From positions 1-46,647 of the forward strand of contig JAIYDW010000097.1 of the NCBI GenBank assembly GCA_027487315.1: DNA of 46,647 bases, given 5' to 3'. Both the position numbers and the translations under genes were made by a program. The DNA comes from Verrucomicrobiaceae bacterium (GTDB taxonomy: Bacteria > Verrucomicrobiota > Verrucomicrobiia > Verrucomicrobiales > Verrucomicrobiaceae). Positions within the stretch are counted from its first letter, which is position 1. Every line of letters starts with the position of its first letter. The notes under the pieces were generated by a model, which searched no databases, was not told the DNA's origin, and worked only from the letters and a program-made list of their open reading frames with translations. Shown here in pieces: positions 9,359 to 17,029 of this stretch.

Positions 9359-9391
9359 GGTATACCGTTTGCATACTACAAACAGTATACC
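9359..9391. promoter_or_regulatory. 33-bp palindrome, probable operator of the GntR/FCD regulator
   Basis: Thirteen of sixteen base pairs match about a centre at 9375. The arms are GGTATACCGTTTG and CAAACAGTATACC, flanking seven bases. Each outer end also contains GTATAC, itself a palindrome, so GTATACCGT appears twice on one strand at a 25-bp interval. GGTATA/GTATAC elements are known targets of FadR-type regulators such as NanR. On the operon strand TATACT (9389-9384) could serve as a -10 element, so bound repressor would cover the promoter. No good -35 was found. Confidence 0.7.
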
Positions 9392-9545
9392 GTCTGATTT
9401 TCTTTCAGCAGATTTGAAAAGAAAAACACAGGTCCTAGACACTATGCTACGATTCAATCTGGAATCCGACACTTGACGTTCGTGAAAGACGCAGAGGCGC
9501 TTTTTGTTAAAGCCTGCCGGGTGCCTCCAAGATCGGATTTCGGAA

Positions 9546-10901
9546 TCATCTCGGCTTCACCGTGTAGCTATGCTCGACCGCACCGTTCTCGAGTTCCGAG
9601 CGCGTCACGCCAGGCACGATGCTGCGCACGTAATCCACCTTGGCCTGATTCTCCTCAACAGTGACACGAACGTGACCTGCACTCCCGAGGATGACGCCCC
9701 CGTAGCCATATTCCTCTGCGCTTCGCGTCCCGCCACTTGGATGACCGGGCTGCGGCACATCCTGGTAGACGATCCCATCCAAATCCTCTTTGACAAAAAG
9801 ATGGTCGTGACCGTGAAACACGACGTTCACACCGTGTTTCACAAAAAGCTGATGCAGCGGCATCTCCCAGCCTGGACGGTTCTGTTTGAAGCCCTCGCTG
9901 CCGTCGGCGTTCTTGCCGCCCCATTCCATGTAGTCAGCAGGTTTGGCTCCACCCCGCACATCCCGCCCCAACCCGCCAACCAAGTGGTGAATGAACACGA
10001 ACCTCATCGCCGCCTTGCTGCTCGCGAGCATGTGGGCCAACCAGCGATACTGAGTCTCGCCAAGCGTCATGTCCCAACCGGACGCTCCGCGTTGCATGGT
10101 CGCCCAAAAGGGATCAATCCCGATGAAGAGCGCGTTGCCCCACTCAAAAGCAAAGTAGCTATGCTTGTCGTTCCCATTCGTGGGATTCGGAAAATAGGTG
10201 TGACGCTTGCCGAGCGACCACTCCGACATCACAGGATCACTGCCACGCTCGCCATCATGATTGCCCAGCACCATGAAAATCGGCACACTGTGCGCGACCC
10301 GGCCCATGTAATAGCGCTGCGCCTTGTATTGCGACTCTGCGCGGCGGAAGAACTTGCCGAATTTATCCACCATCGTCGTGTCGCCCAGGTCGATCATAAA
10401 ATCCGGCTTATCCGCCAGCATGTTGTTCAGCGTTTGCTGATAAACCCGCACATCGGTGTTGTTGTCGAGATGCGAGTCCGCCTGCATGACAAAGCGGAAG
10501 CTCGATCCCGCCTTCCGCTGCGTTTGAAAGCTGCGCGTCGCATCCTGCACCGCCTCACCCCCCGCGCGGCGGTAAGTGACATGGTAGTTGTAGCGCGTGT
10601 CGGGCTTCAATCCGCCCAGAACCATGTTCTCAGGAACCCCAGCCTTCAGTTTCACCGCTACCGTCTTTAAGCCGTCACCATACTCAATAAACGCCTCCAT
10701 GTCCTCCCACGCCAACACGCTGACCGTCACCGATTCCGCACCCGGCCTGCAAAGCCACACATTGAACAAATACGGCGGCACCTCCGCCGGCTCCACCTGC
10801 CCTCCCTGACCCGCGCCCTGACCCTTCAGTTTGCCCTCGGGCGCAGCGACAATGAAGGCGATGGGCAGCAGCCCGATCAGTAACAGATAGCAGTGTTTCA
10901 T
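9546..10901 (-). CDS. Exported metallophosphoesterase with N-terminal fibronectin-like domain
   Basis: A 451-residue calcineurin-type phosphoesterase. A signal peptide and a Gly/Gln-rich linker precede a purple-acid-phosphatase-like beta domain (about 50-128, including GLKPDTRYNYHVTYR). All metal-site motifs are present: ADSHLD (Asp142, His144), DLGD (171-174), GNHD (213-216), IHH and GHDH. It is homologous along its whole length to the C-terminal ~560 residues of the giant protein at 23006-30973, sharing blocks such as YEWGGKN/MEWGGKN, VNVVFHGHDHL and HIRVTV. It is a single gene, about 150 bp upstream of the GntR operon on the same strand and divergent from the sigma-factor operon. It probably hydrolyses extracytoplasmic phosphate mono- or diesters; the substrate is unknown. 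Confidence 0.88.
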   Translation of the reverse strand: MKHCYLLLIGLLPIAFIVAAPEGKLKGQGAGQGGQVEPAEVPPYLFNVWLCRPGAESVTVSVLAWEDMEAFIEYGDGLKTVAVKLKAGVPENMVLGGLKPDTRYNYHVTYRRAGGEAVQDATRSFQTQRKAGSSFRFVMQADSHLDNNTDVRVYQQTLNNMLADKPDFMIDLGDTTMVDKFGKFFRRAESQYKAQRYYMGRVAHSVPIFMVLGNHDGERGSDPVMSEWSLGKRHTYFPNPTNGNDKHSYFAFEWGNALFIGIDPFWATMQRGASGWDMTLGETQYRWLAHMLASSKAAMRFVFIHHLVGGLGRDVRGGAKPADYMEWGGKNADGSEGFKQNRPGWEMPLHQLFVKHGVNVVFHGHDHLFVKEDLDGIVYQDVPQPGHPSGGTRSAEEYGYGGVILGSAGHVRVTVEENQAKVDYVRSIVPGVTRSELENGAVEHSYTVKPR

Positions 10902-11078
10902 CCCTTTAGTATCACCATGCAGGTCAGTAAAGCATCAAGCGCCTGGCAGAGTTATGTCAAGAAACTGTCAGTTTCAATCGGACCAAGTCGTGCACGCATG
11001 CCTAAAGCTCGTCCCCTCAAAATCCAATAATCAAAACTTTCTCGGCAAACGAGCCGCGTTCGTGGAGTGTGTCCATGA
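10902..11078. promoter_or_regulatory. Divergent promoter region, metallophosphoesterase / ECF sigma operon
   Basis: This 177-bp non-coding segment lies between two divergent genes and should hold both promoters. It contains the 15-bp palindrome at 10961-10975. Upstream of the sigma factor a GGAG at 11064-11067 is a possible ribosome site for ATG 11079. No confident -35/-10 pair was identified. Confidence 0.5.
10961..10975. promoter_or_regulatory. 15-bp palindrome GAAACTG-T-CAGTTTC
   Basis: A perfect inverted repeat of seven bases around one central base, in the intergenic region between the metallophosphoesterase and the ECF sigma factor. It could be an operator for either gene. It is short of a run of T and faces no gene end, so a terminator is unlikely. 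Confidence 0.4.
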
Positions 11079-11615
11079 ATGCCAGATAATGACAACGACG
11101 AAAGCCACGATCTATTTCTCCGTCTCTATGTGGAGCATGAGGAGGCTTTGCGCTGTTTTCTGCTTACGCTACTGCCCGGCCGCGAGGAGGCGCGGGAGGT
11201 GATGCAGGGTGTGGCCATGGTGCTGTGGCGAAAGTTCAGCAGCCTCTCATCGCCTTCGAATTTCCGACCCTGGGCTTTCGGCGTGGCAAGGATGCAAGCC
11301 CTCACTTTCAATCGGGATCGACAGCGCGACCGCCTGGTCTTTGACGAGGAGGTGCTGGCCCTGCTGGCCGACGAGGCGGATCACGAGGCGGATGCCCACG
11401 CTGCCGAGCGCGCGGCTCTGGATGAGTGCCTTGGCAAGCTCGATCCCGCTCAACGCAAGCTCCTCGAGGCCGCCTACGAGCCAGGCACTCGCATCGACGA
11501 GCTGGCGGTGACGATGGGCCGCACACCCATGTCCTTCTACAAAGCGCTGCACCGCATCCGGCTGGCGCTAATGGATTGCACGCAACGGGTGCTCACACGC
11601 GAAGGCATGGCATGA
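11079..11615 (+). CDS. ECF-type RNA polymerase sigma factor (sigma-70 family)
   Basis: A 178-residue sigma factor of the Rhodopirellula/Verrucomicrobium type. Region 2 spans about residues 10-75 (LFLRLYVEHEEALRCFLLTL, SNFRPWAFGVARMQAL). Region 4 spans about 115-170 (LGKLDPAQRKLLEAAY, IDELAVTMGRTPMSFYKALH). Extra domains seen in cytoplasmic one-component ECF factors are absent. The stop overlaps the start of the following membrane protein by four bases (ATGA), the usual arrangement for a sigma/anti-sigma pair. The operon continues into YHYH, alginate lyase and sulfatase genes, so its likely regulon includes this polysaccharide cluster. Confidence 0.9.
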   Translation: MPDNDNDESHDLFLRLYVEHEEALRCFLLTLLPGREEAREVMQGVAMVLWRKFSSLSSPSNFRPWAFGVARMQALTFNRDRQRDRLVFDEEVLALLADEADHEADAHAAERAALDECLGKLDPAQRKLLEAAYEPGTRIDELAVTMGRTPMSFYKALHRIRLALMDCTQRVLTREGMA

Positions 11616-12568
11616 ACTCAGAATACAAAACCATGGACACACTTGAACTCATCCGCCGCACCGTGGACAGCACTGCATCTGCGGAAGACTTCCAAGTCTT
11701 GCAGTCAAGGATGCTGAATGACTCCGAAACCCGTCGTCAGTATGCCCGCTACGCCAATTTGCACGCTGCTCTCAGCGACGGCCGTCTAGCATCTCGCCCA
11801 AATGCGGTTCCACCGACAGCGCCTGCCGCGATCAAAGCCTTCTCCTGGCTCCACTGGCGCCCCATCACTGCTGTAGCCGCTGGGATCGTGATTGGATTGT
11901 TCAGCGCGACAGTCGTGTTTGGCTACGTCATGCCTCTGGCACGCTCTTTGACATTGCTGGAGGAGAGTTTTGAGGGAGCCTCTCCGCTGGCCTCGAAGGT
12001 GGTGCTGGAGCCGGGCGTGTGGCGCGGCGATCAGGCGGTGATCGTCAGCGCGGAACAGCAGGTGCAGCCCGTGAGCGGTCAGCGCATGCTGCGCTTTTTG
12101 CGGCAGGATCATCAGGGCAAAGCAAGGCTCGCAGGCGGTCATATCGCCGATGTGTATCGCCTCATTGATCTGCGCGGGCATCGCGACGATGTCGCCCAAG
12201 GTGACGTGGTAATACAGGCTTCGGCCAGTGTGAATGCGATTCCCTTTTCCAATGAGGAGAAGTTCGGCTGTGCGATCTCGTTGTTTGCGCTGGATGCACA
12301 CTCGGTGCCCGAAAGCGCAAGCTACATTGGCACTGCCTTGGAGAGTGAGGCAAATGCCATGGCTCGCAGCAGTCGCACCAAGTTGGACCGTGAACTTGCA
12401 AGCTGGCAGCGACTGACCACCGAGATGCGTTTGCCTGCCAACACGGACTACATCGTGGTGCGCCTGCATATCAGCCAATCTTTTGATTCGAATGGAGCAC
12501 CCGTCTTCACAGGCAGCTATGCCGATGATGTGCGGGTAACACTCACTCGACGCTCTCCGCTGCCTTAA
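11612..12568 (+). CDS. Membrane-anchored anti-sigma-like (FecR-type) protein
   Basis: A 318-residue protein starting at the ATG that overlaps the sigma-factor stop. The frame is open further upstream, but that part lies inside the sigma gene. The N-terminal cytoplasmic part (about 1-80: LELIRRTVDSTASAEDFQVL, NDSETRRQYARYANLHAAL) resembles the zinc-less anti-sigma region of planctomycete/verrucomicrobial FecR-like proteins. One transmembrane helix lies at about 84-107. The remaining ~210 residues should be outside the cytoplasm and look like a single beta-sandwich, with EESFEGASPLASKVV at its start and a predicted exposed face with few cysteines. A ligand, perhaps an oligosaccharide, may be sensed there. 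Anti-sigma function rests on context and N-terminal resemblance. Confidence 0.75.
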   Translation: MNSEYKTMDTLELIRRTVDSTASAEDFQVLQSRMLNDSETRRQYARYANLHAALSDGRLASRPNAVPPTAPAAIKAFSWLHWRPITAVAAGIVIGLFSATVVFGYVMPLARSLTLLEESFEGASPLASKVVLEPGVWRGDQAVIVSAEQQVQPVSGQRMLRFLRQDHQGKARLAGGHIADVYRLIDLRGHRDDVAQGDVVIQASASVNAIPFSNEEKFGCAISLFALDAHSVPESASYIGTALESEANAMARSSRTKLDRELASWQRLTTEMRLPANTDYIVVRLHISQSFDSNGAPVFTGSYADDVRVTLTRRSPLP

Positions 12569-12589
12569 GGTCATGCCTTTTCGCCCTCC

Positions 12590-14266
12590 ATGCACCGCAC
12601 CTCACTGATGAAACGCACCCACAATCGAAACAGTTCCCGCACGCTCAGCATCGATTGCTTTCAATTAGCCGTCACCGGGCTCATCGCGGCATCTTTGTCC
12701 ACTGCCCACGCTGATCCCATTCTGAACTCCTGGTTCACTCAAAACTCAACAAAGCTCGCGCGTGTCGTACAGACAACGAGCACCTCGACCGGCACGCGCA
12801 ATACGAACGCTGTCACCACATGGCCAAGCGTGACGCCAAACAATAACACGGGTGCTGCGGCGCAAACGGTGCCGGTTTATGCCGATGTGCAACGCATCCA
12901 CTACACAGCCACGGATGTGTATATCAATGCCAGCGGCCTCGCGTCCTACACAATGGGCCCGTGGCTCACGGCTGGCAATGGCTTGTTCGGCTTCTGGCCT
13001 CTGGCACGGGATTATTCGACACGCATCACGTGCAATCCAGTGCCCGCGCCGACGAAGGCGCGCCACGGTGGCGGCATGATCGGCATGATGGTCAATGGCG
13101 TGGCCATCTATGATCTGGGCGATGCGTTCTCCTTCAACCAAACCAACACCACGGCTCCAACGGCGACCACCGTGACGGGCTCCGATGCCATGGGTGCGAC
13201 GGGTGACGGCTTCTGGTCACGCGACGCACTGGCGGTGGAGGTGGTGACGTTTGATCCGGGTTTTGCGCATCAACCGGGCAACAACGGCCAGTATCACTAT
13301 CACGCCGAGCCAAAGGCGCTACGCTATCAACTCGGCGACAACATGACGGCCACGTTCAATGCCACCAACAACACCAACAGCTACACGGAGACCGATCCAA
13401 GCGGAACCGTGACGCCACTGCAGCACTCGCCGATCCTTGGCTGGTGCTTTGATGGCTACCCGATCTACGGGCCGTATGGTTACTCGTCAGCGATCGATCC
13501 AAACAGCGCGGTGAAGCGGATGCGCACGGGCTTTGTGCTGCGGAATGCGGCGAACAAGGCCACTTATGGCACCGCAGACATCGTCGCTGATGGGCGCACT
13601 ACTTTGCCCAAATGGGTCGCCATCGCACATGGCTACACCTTCACGCCGAATGCGAACAACGACCACACGCTCACGCCGCTAAATGGGTATGGCCCCACTA
13701 CGGCAACGCTGGCCCTGGGCCGCTACACGGGTGACTACGATTTTCTCGGGGATCGCGGACAGACGCAAGGCCCCACGGGCACCTTTGATCTCGATCAATA
13801 CAATGGCCGCAACTGCGTCACGCCCGAGTTTCCGGGCGGCACTTACGCTTACTTCGTCACCATCGATGCCAGCGGGAACACGGCCTTCCCGCACATGCTC
13901 AGCAAGCAATACTACGGCACTCAAAACGCTGCCAACAATGCCACCATCCCGGCCGGTGCTACCTTACTCTTCAACGGTGGCCCCAATAGCACCGAGAGCT
14001 TCAAGAGCGGCCCCGCGATCACGCCGGCGAATGGTAATGTCACGCTGACCTGGAGCAGCGTGGAAGGCGGCACCTATCAGGTGGAGGCCTCAAACAACCT
14101 CAGCACCTGGACACCGGTCGCCACGGGCGTTTCGGCGGCATCGAACAGCACTCAGACTTCATTCACAGAGAACGCCGCCGCTTTGCCCGCGAACAACACG
14201 AAGCGCTTCTACAAGGTCACACGCACCGCCACCGCTGCCTACGACCCTGCTTACACCGGACAATAA
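12590..14266 (+). CDS. Secreted YHYH-domain protein
   Basis: A 558-residue exported protein. Translation may begin at 12590 or at ATG 12608 (MKRTHNRN). The signal ends near AHA-DP (about residue 41). The YHYH family core is clear: GGGMIGMMVNGVAIYD, YHYHAEP (Tyr235-His238) and LGWCFDGYPIYGPYGY (283-298). The molecular function of the family is not established; its paired His/Tyr motifs suggest metal binding. The C-terminal ~80 residues form a small beta module (VTLTWSSVEGGTYQVEASNN) common at the end of verrucomicrobial secreted proteins and like that ending the giant protein. It lies 21 bp after the anti-sigma gene and four bases before the alginate lyase, so it is part of the ECF operon. Confidence 0.85.
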   Translation: MHRTSLMKRTHNRNSSRTLSIDCFQLAVTGLIAASLSTAHADPILNSWFTQNSTKLARVVQTTSTSTGTRNTNAVTTWPSVTPNNNTGAAAQTVPVYADVQRIHYTATDVYINASGLASYTMGPWLTAGNGLFGFWPLARDYSTRITCNPVPAPTKARHGGGMIGMMVNGVAIYDLGDAFSFNQTNTTAPTATTVTGSDAMGATGDGFWSRDALAVEVVTFDPGFAHQPGNNGQYHYHAEPKALRYQLGDNMTATFNATNNTNSYTETDPSGTVTPLQHSPILGWCFDGYPIYGPYGYSSAIDPNSAVKRMRTGFVLRNAANKATYGTADIVADGRTTLPKWVAIAHGYTFTPNANNDHTLTPLNGYGPTTATLALGRYTGDYDFLGDRGQTQGPTGTFDLDQYNGRNCVTPEFPGGTYAYFVTIDASGNTAFPHMLSKQYYGTQNAANNATIPAGATLLFNGGPNSTESFKSGPAITPANGNVTLTWSSVEGGTYQVEASNNLSTWTPVATGVSAASNSTQTSFTENAAALPANNTKRFYKVTRTATAAYDPAYTGQ

Positions 14267-14270
14267 ATCC

Positions 14271-15461
14271 ATGAAACTCGCTCTCCTTCTCGGCCTCCTC
14301 ACTGCCTCGGCCATCGCTGCCGAACCTAACTACTTCAGTGCAAAACCCGGAGCGCTTGCCAAATCGAAGCAGCAACTTGTCGCAGGCGATAAGCAACTCG
14401 CCAAAGCACTCAAAAAACTCATCAAAGACGCCGACAAGGCATTGGGCGAGGCACCACCCTCGGTGATGAGCAAAGACAAGCTGCCGCCCAGTGGCGACAA
14501 GCATGACTACATGAGCCTCGCGCCGTATTTTTGGCCGAATCCCGACACCAAAGACGGCCTGCCCTACCTGCGCCACGACGGCAAGGTGAATCCCGAAAGC
14601 CGCGATCCCAAAGCGAATGACAGCCCCACCATCAAGATCATGGGCGATAACGTGGAGACTCTCGCGCTGGCCTACTACTTCACCGGCAATGAAACATATG
14701 CCGAAGGGGCTGCCAAAGTGGCCCGCGTCTGGTTCCTCGACCCCGCCACACGCATGAATCCGCATCTGAAGTATGCACAAGCCATCATGGGCGTGAATGA
14801 CGGCCGCGGCACCGGCATCCTCGAAGCTCTGCACATCTCTGTCGCTGCGGATGCGTTGGGTTTGCTCGCTGAATCCAAAGCCTGGCCCAAGGATGACCAA
14901 AAAGCGCTCAAGGAGTGGCTGCGCACCTACCACGACTGGCTCATTCAGAGCGATCCCGGGAAAGACGAGCACCGCGCCAAAAACAATCACGGCACCTTCT
15001 ACGACGTGCAGGCCGTGCGAATCGCGCTCGTGATAGGTCGTATCGAACCCGCCAAGCGCATCCTCGAAGATGCCAAACAACACCGCATTGCGGTTCAGAT
15101 CGAACCTGATGGCAAACAACCGCTCGAACTAGACCGCACCACTTCCTTTAGCTACTCACGCTTCAATCTCTTCGCACTCACCGAACTTGCCACCCTGGGC
15201 GAACATGCCGGAGTCGATCTCTGGAACTTCACAACCGAAGACGGCCGCAGTATCCGCAAGGCAATCGACTTCATGCTGCCCTACGCCGACGTGCCACCAA
15301 AGCCTTGGACGCGACCGCAGATCAAAGACAAGCACGAGTCCGAGTTCATGCCCATCTTCCGCCAGGCCACCCTAGCCTATGGCGGCGATGCGTATGAGGC
15401 GGTCATATCCAAGTATGAGGACTCGCCCAGCAAGCGCTTTCAGCTCTTGATGGCCAAGTAA
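14271..15461 (+). CDS. Alginate lyase family protein, PL5-like
   Basis: A 396-residue exported lyase. The signal peptide ends near AIAA-EP. The family signature PPSGDKHDYMSLAPYFWPNP (72-91) is followed by an all-helical toroid. Likely catalytic residues by analogy with PL5 alginate lyases are Asn239-His240 in KNNHGTFYD, Arg289 in LDRTTSF and Tyr295 in YSRFNL. Expected reaction: beta-elimination of uronate-containing polymer such as mannuronan, giving unsaturated ends. The setting, followed by two sulfatases, makes a sulfated uronate polymer as plausible as plain alginate. No unsaturated-uronate reductase or KDG pathway gene is in view. The start follows four bases after the YHYH stop. Confidence 0.86.
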   Translation: MKLALLLGLLTASAIAAEPNYFSAKPGALAKSKQQLVAGDKQLAKALKKLIKDADKALGEAPPSVMSKDKLPPSGDKHDYMSLAPYFWPNPDTKDGLPYLRHDGKVNPESRDPKANDSPTIKIMGDNVETLALAYYFTGNETYAEGAAKVARVWFLDPATRMNPHLKYAQAIMGVNDGRGTGILEALHISVAADALGLLAESKAWPKDDQKALKEWLRTYHDWLIQSDPGKDEHRAKNNHGTFYDVQAVRIALVIGRIEPAKRILEDAKQHRIAVQIEPDGKQPLELDRTTSFSYSRFNLFALTELATLGEHAGVDLWNFTTEDGRSIRKAIDFMLPYADVPPKPWTRPQIKDKHESEFMPIFRQATLAYGGDAYEAVISKYEDSPSKRFQLLMAK

Positions 15462-15486
15462 ATCCATAACATCGAACCCTTTCATC

Positions 15487-17010
15487 ATGAAACACTTACT
15501 CACCCTTTTTTCGGCCATTTTCGTTCTTTTCGGCCAGACCCAAGCCGCAGATAAACCCAACGTCATCTTCATCCTCGCGGACGATCTCGGCATCGGGAAT
15601 GTCGGCTGCTATAGCGCGGACAACTACAAGACACCGCACATCGACAAACTCGCGGCCGAGGGCACGCGGTTCACCCAGTGCTTCACGGCGGCGCTTTGCG
15701 GCCCGTCGCGGGCAATGATCATGACCGGGCGCTATGCCTTCCGCAACGGTTCGAGCAATCAAGACGCCTGCATGGTGATGCCCAACAAGGAACTGCAACT
15801 GGCGCGGGTTTTCAAAAGCGCAGGCTATGAGACCTCCTTCATCGGCAAATGGGGACAACTTCCGGGCGATCCTGATGAGGCGGGCTTTGACGATTATCTG
15901 CGCTTCAACGGCAGCGGCGTTTACTGGAGCCGCAAGCCCGATAAGCTCGAAGAATACCTCGTGAACGGTCAGGAGCAGGAACTGGGCGTGAAGGAATACA
16001 TGCCAGACCTCATGCACGAGCGTGCCGTCCGCTTTCTGAAGTCCAGTCAGGACAAGCCTTTTTTCCTCTACTACTCCCTCGTCCATGTGCATGGCGACAT
16101 TCAGCCCACGCCCGATAGCTCAGCGGACAGCAAGGACCTCTTTGGCGACAACATCCTCTACATGGACAAACTCGTCGGTAAACTCGTCGCCGAACTCGAT
16201 GCGCTGAAACTCCGCGAGAAGACGCTCATCATCTTCATGGGCGACAACGGCACCGGCAAAGGCCAGAACCCGCTGTCCACCATCGGCGGGCGCAATCTCT
16301 CCGGCATGAAGGGCAGCATGCTCGAATGCGGCGGCCTCGTGCCCATGATTGCCAATTGGCCAGGCAAGACACCCGCTGGCAAAGTCAGCGCTGACTTGAT
16401 CGACTCGTCGGACTTTCTCACCACATTCGCGGAGCTCTCTGGCGGCAATTTGCCCAAAAACACGATCTTCGACGGTCACAGCATGGCCCCGCAACTCCGT
16501 GGTGAGGCCGGCCAGCCACGTGAGTGGGTCTTTAACCAACTCGCCGCCATGTGGTATGTGCGGGACGCGAAATGGAAGCTCAACGAGAAGAACGAACTCT
16601 ATGACATGAGCGAGGCCCCCTTTGCCGAAAAACTCGTTGCTGGCGATCATCCCGCTCGCGCTAAACTCGCCGCCGTGCTTGCAAAATTGAACCCCGCAGG
16701 CGGAATCCCCGACAGTGGCGACGGCACCGGTCGTCATGCGAACAAGGACAAGAAAAAGAAGGGCGAGGAACCCATGAAGAAGCCCGAGACGCCGCCAACG
16801 ACGCCTCTAACGGCGGAAGAGCAGGAGCGTGCCGCCAAGTTCGACAAACTCGACGACGCCAAGGCCGGCAAGCTCACCCGTGACTACTACACCACCCACC
16901 AATCCGATGCCGCTGCCGCTACGGAGCGATTCGACAAATACGACAGTGACAAAGACGGCTTCGTGAGCCGTGAGGAATACATCCTCAAAGGCAAGATGAC
17001 GAAGAACTAG
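15487..17010 (+). CDS. Sulfatase with C-terminal EF-hand-like tail
   Basis: A 507-residue secreted sulfatase. The signal peptide ends near TQA-AD. The metal strand is VIFILADDLGIGNVGCY and the formylglycine site CGPSR has its cysteine at 71. FIGKW and MGDNGTGKG follow. After the catalytic body (to about residue 415) comes a Lys/Pro-rich linker and a tail with TRDYYTTHQSDAAAA and a perfect EF-hand loop DSDKDGFVSREE (486-497), predicted to bind calcium. The next gene carries nearly the same tail. It may anchor the enzyme or bind calcium-bridged polyanions; that is inference. It is 25 bp downstream of the alginate lyase. Confidence 0.92.
   Translation: MKHLLTLFSAIFVLFGQTQAADKPNVIFILADDLGIGNVGCYSADNYKTPHIDKLAAEGTRFTQCFTAALCGPSRAMIMTGRYAFRNGSSNQDACMVMPNKELQLARVFKSAGYETSFIGKWGQLPGDPDEAGFDDYLRFNGSGVYWSRKPDKLEEYLVNGQEQELGVKEYMPDLMHERAVRFLKSSQDKPFFLYYSLVHVHGDIQPTPDSSADSKDLFGDNILYMDKLVGKLVAELDALKLREKTLIIFMGDNGTGKGQNPLSTIGGRNLSGMKGSMLECGGLVPMIANWPGKTPAGKVSADLIDSSDFLTTFAELSGGNLPKNTIFDGHSMAPQLRGEAGQPREWVFNQLAAMWYVRDAKWKLNEKNELYDMSEAPFAEKLVAGDHPARAKLAAVLAKLNPAGGIPDSGDGTGRHANKDKKKKGEEPMKKPETPPTTPLTAEEQERAAKFDKLDDAKAGKLTRDYYTTHQSDAAAATERFDKYDSDKDGFVSREEYILKGKMTKN
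16874..16913 (+). repeat. 40-bp direct repeat, copy 1 (inside sulfatase tail)
   Basis: These 40 bases, encoding THQSDAA and flanking residues of the tail domain, are identical to 18639-18678 in the next sulfatase gene, although the catalytic parts of the two genes are well diverged. This points to a recently shared or converted tail module. Confidence 0.85.
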
Positions 17011-17029
17011 TCTCAAATCCATCCCAACC

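Noticed and set aside
11426-11611. Upstream extension of the anti-sigma-like protein to ATG 11426
   Set aside because: The extra 62 codons lie inside the sigma factor in another frame and read as low-quality basic sequence. The ATGA overlap at 11612 is the natural start.
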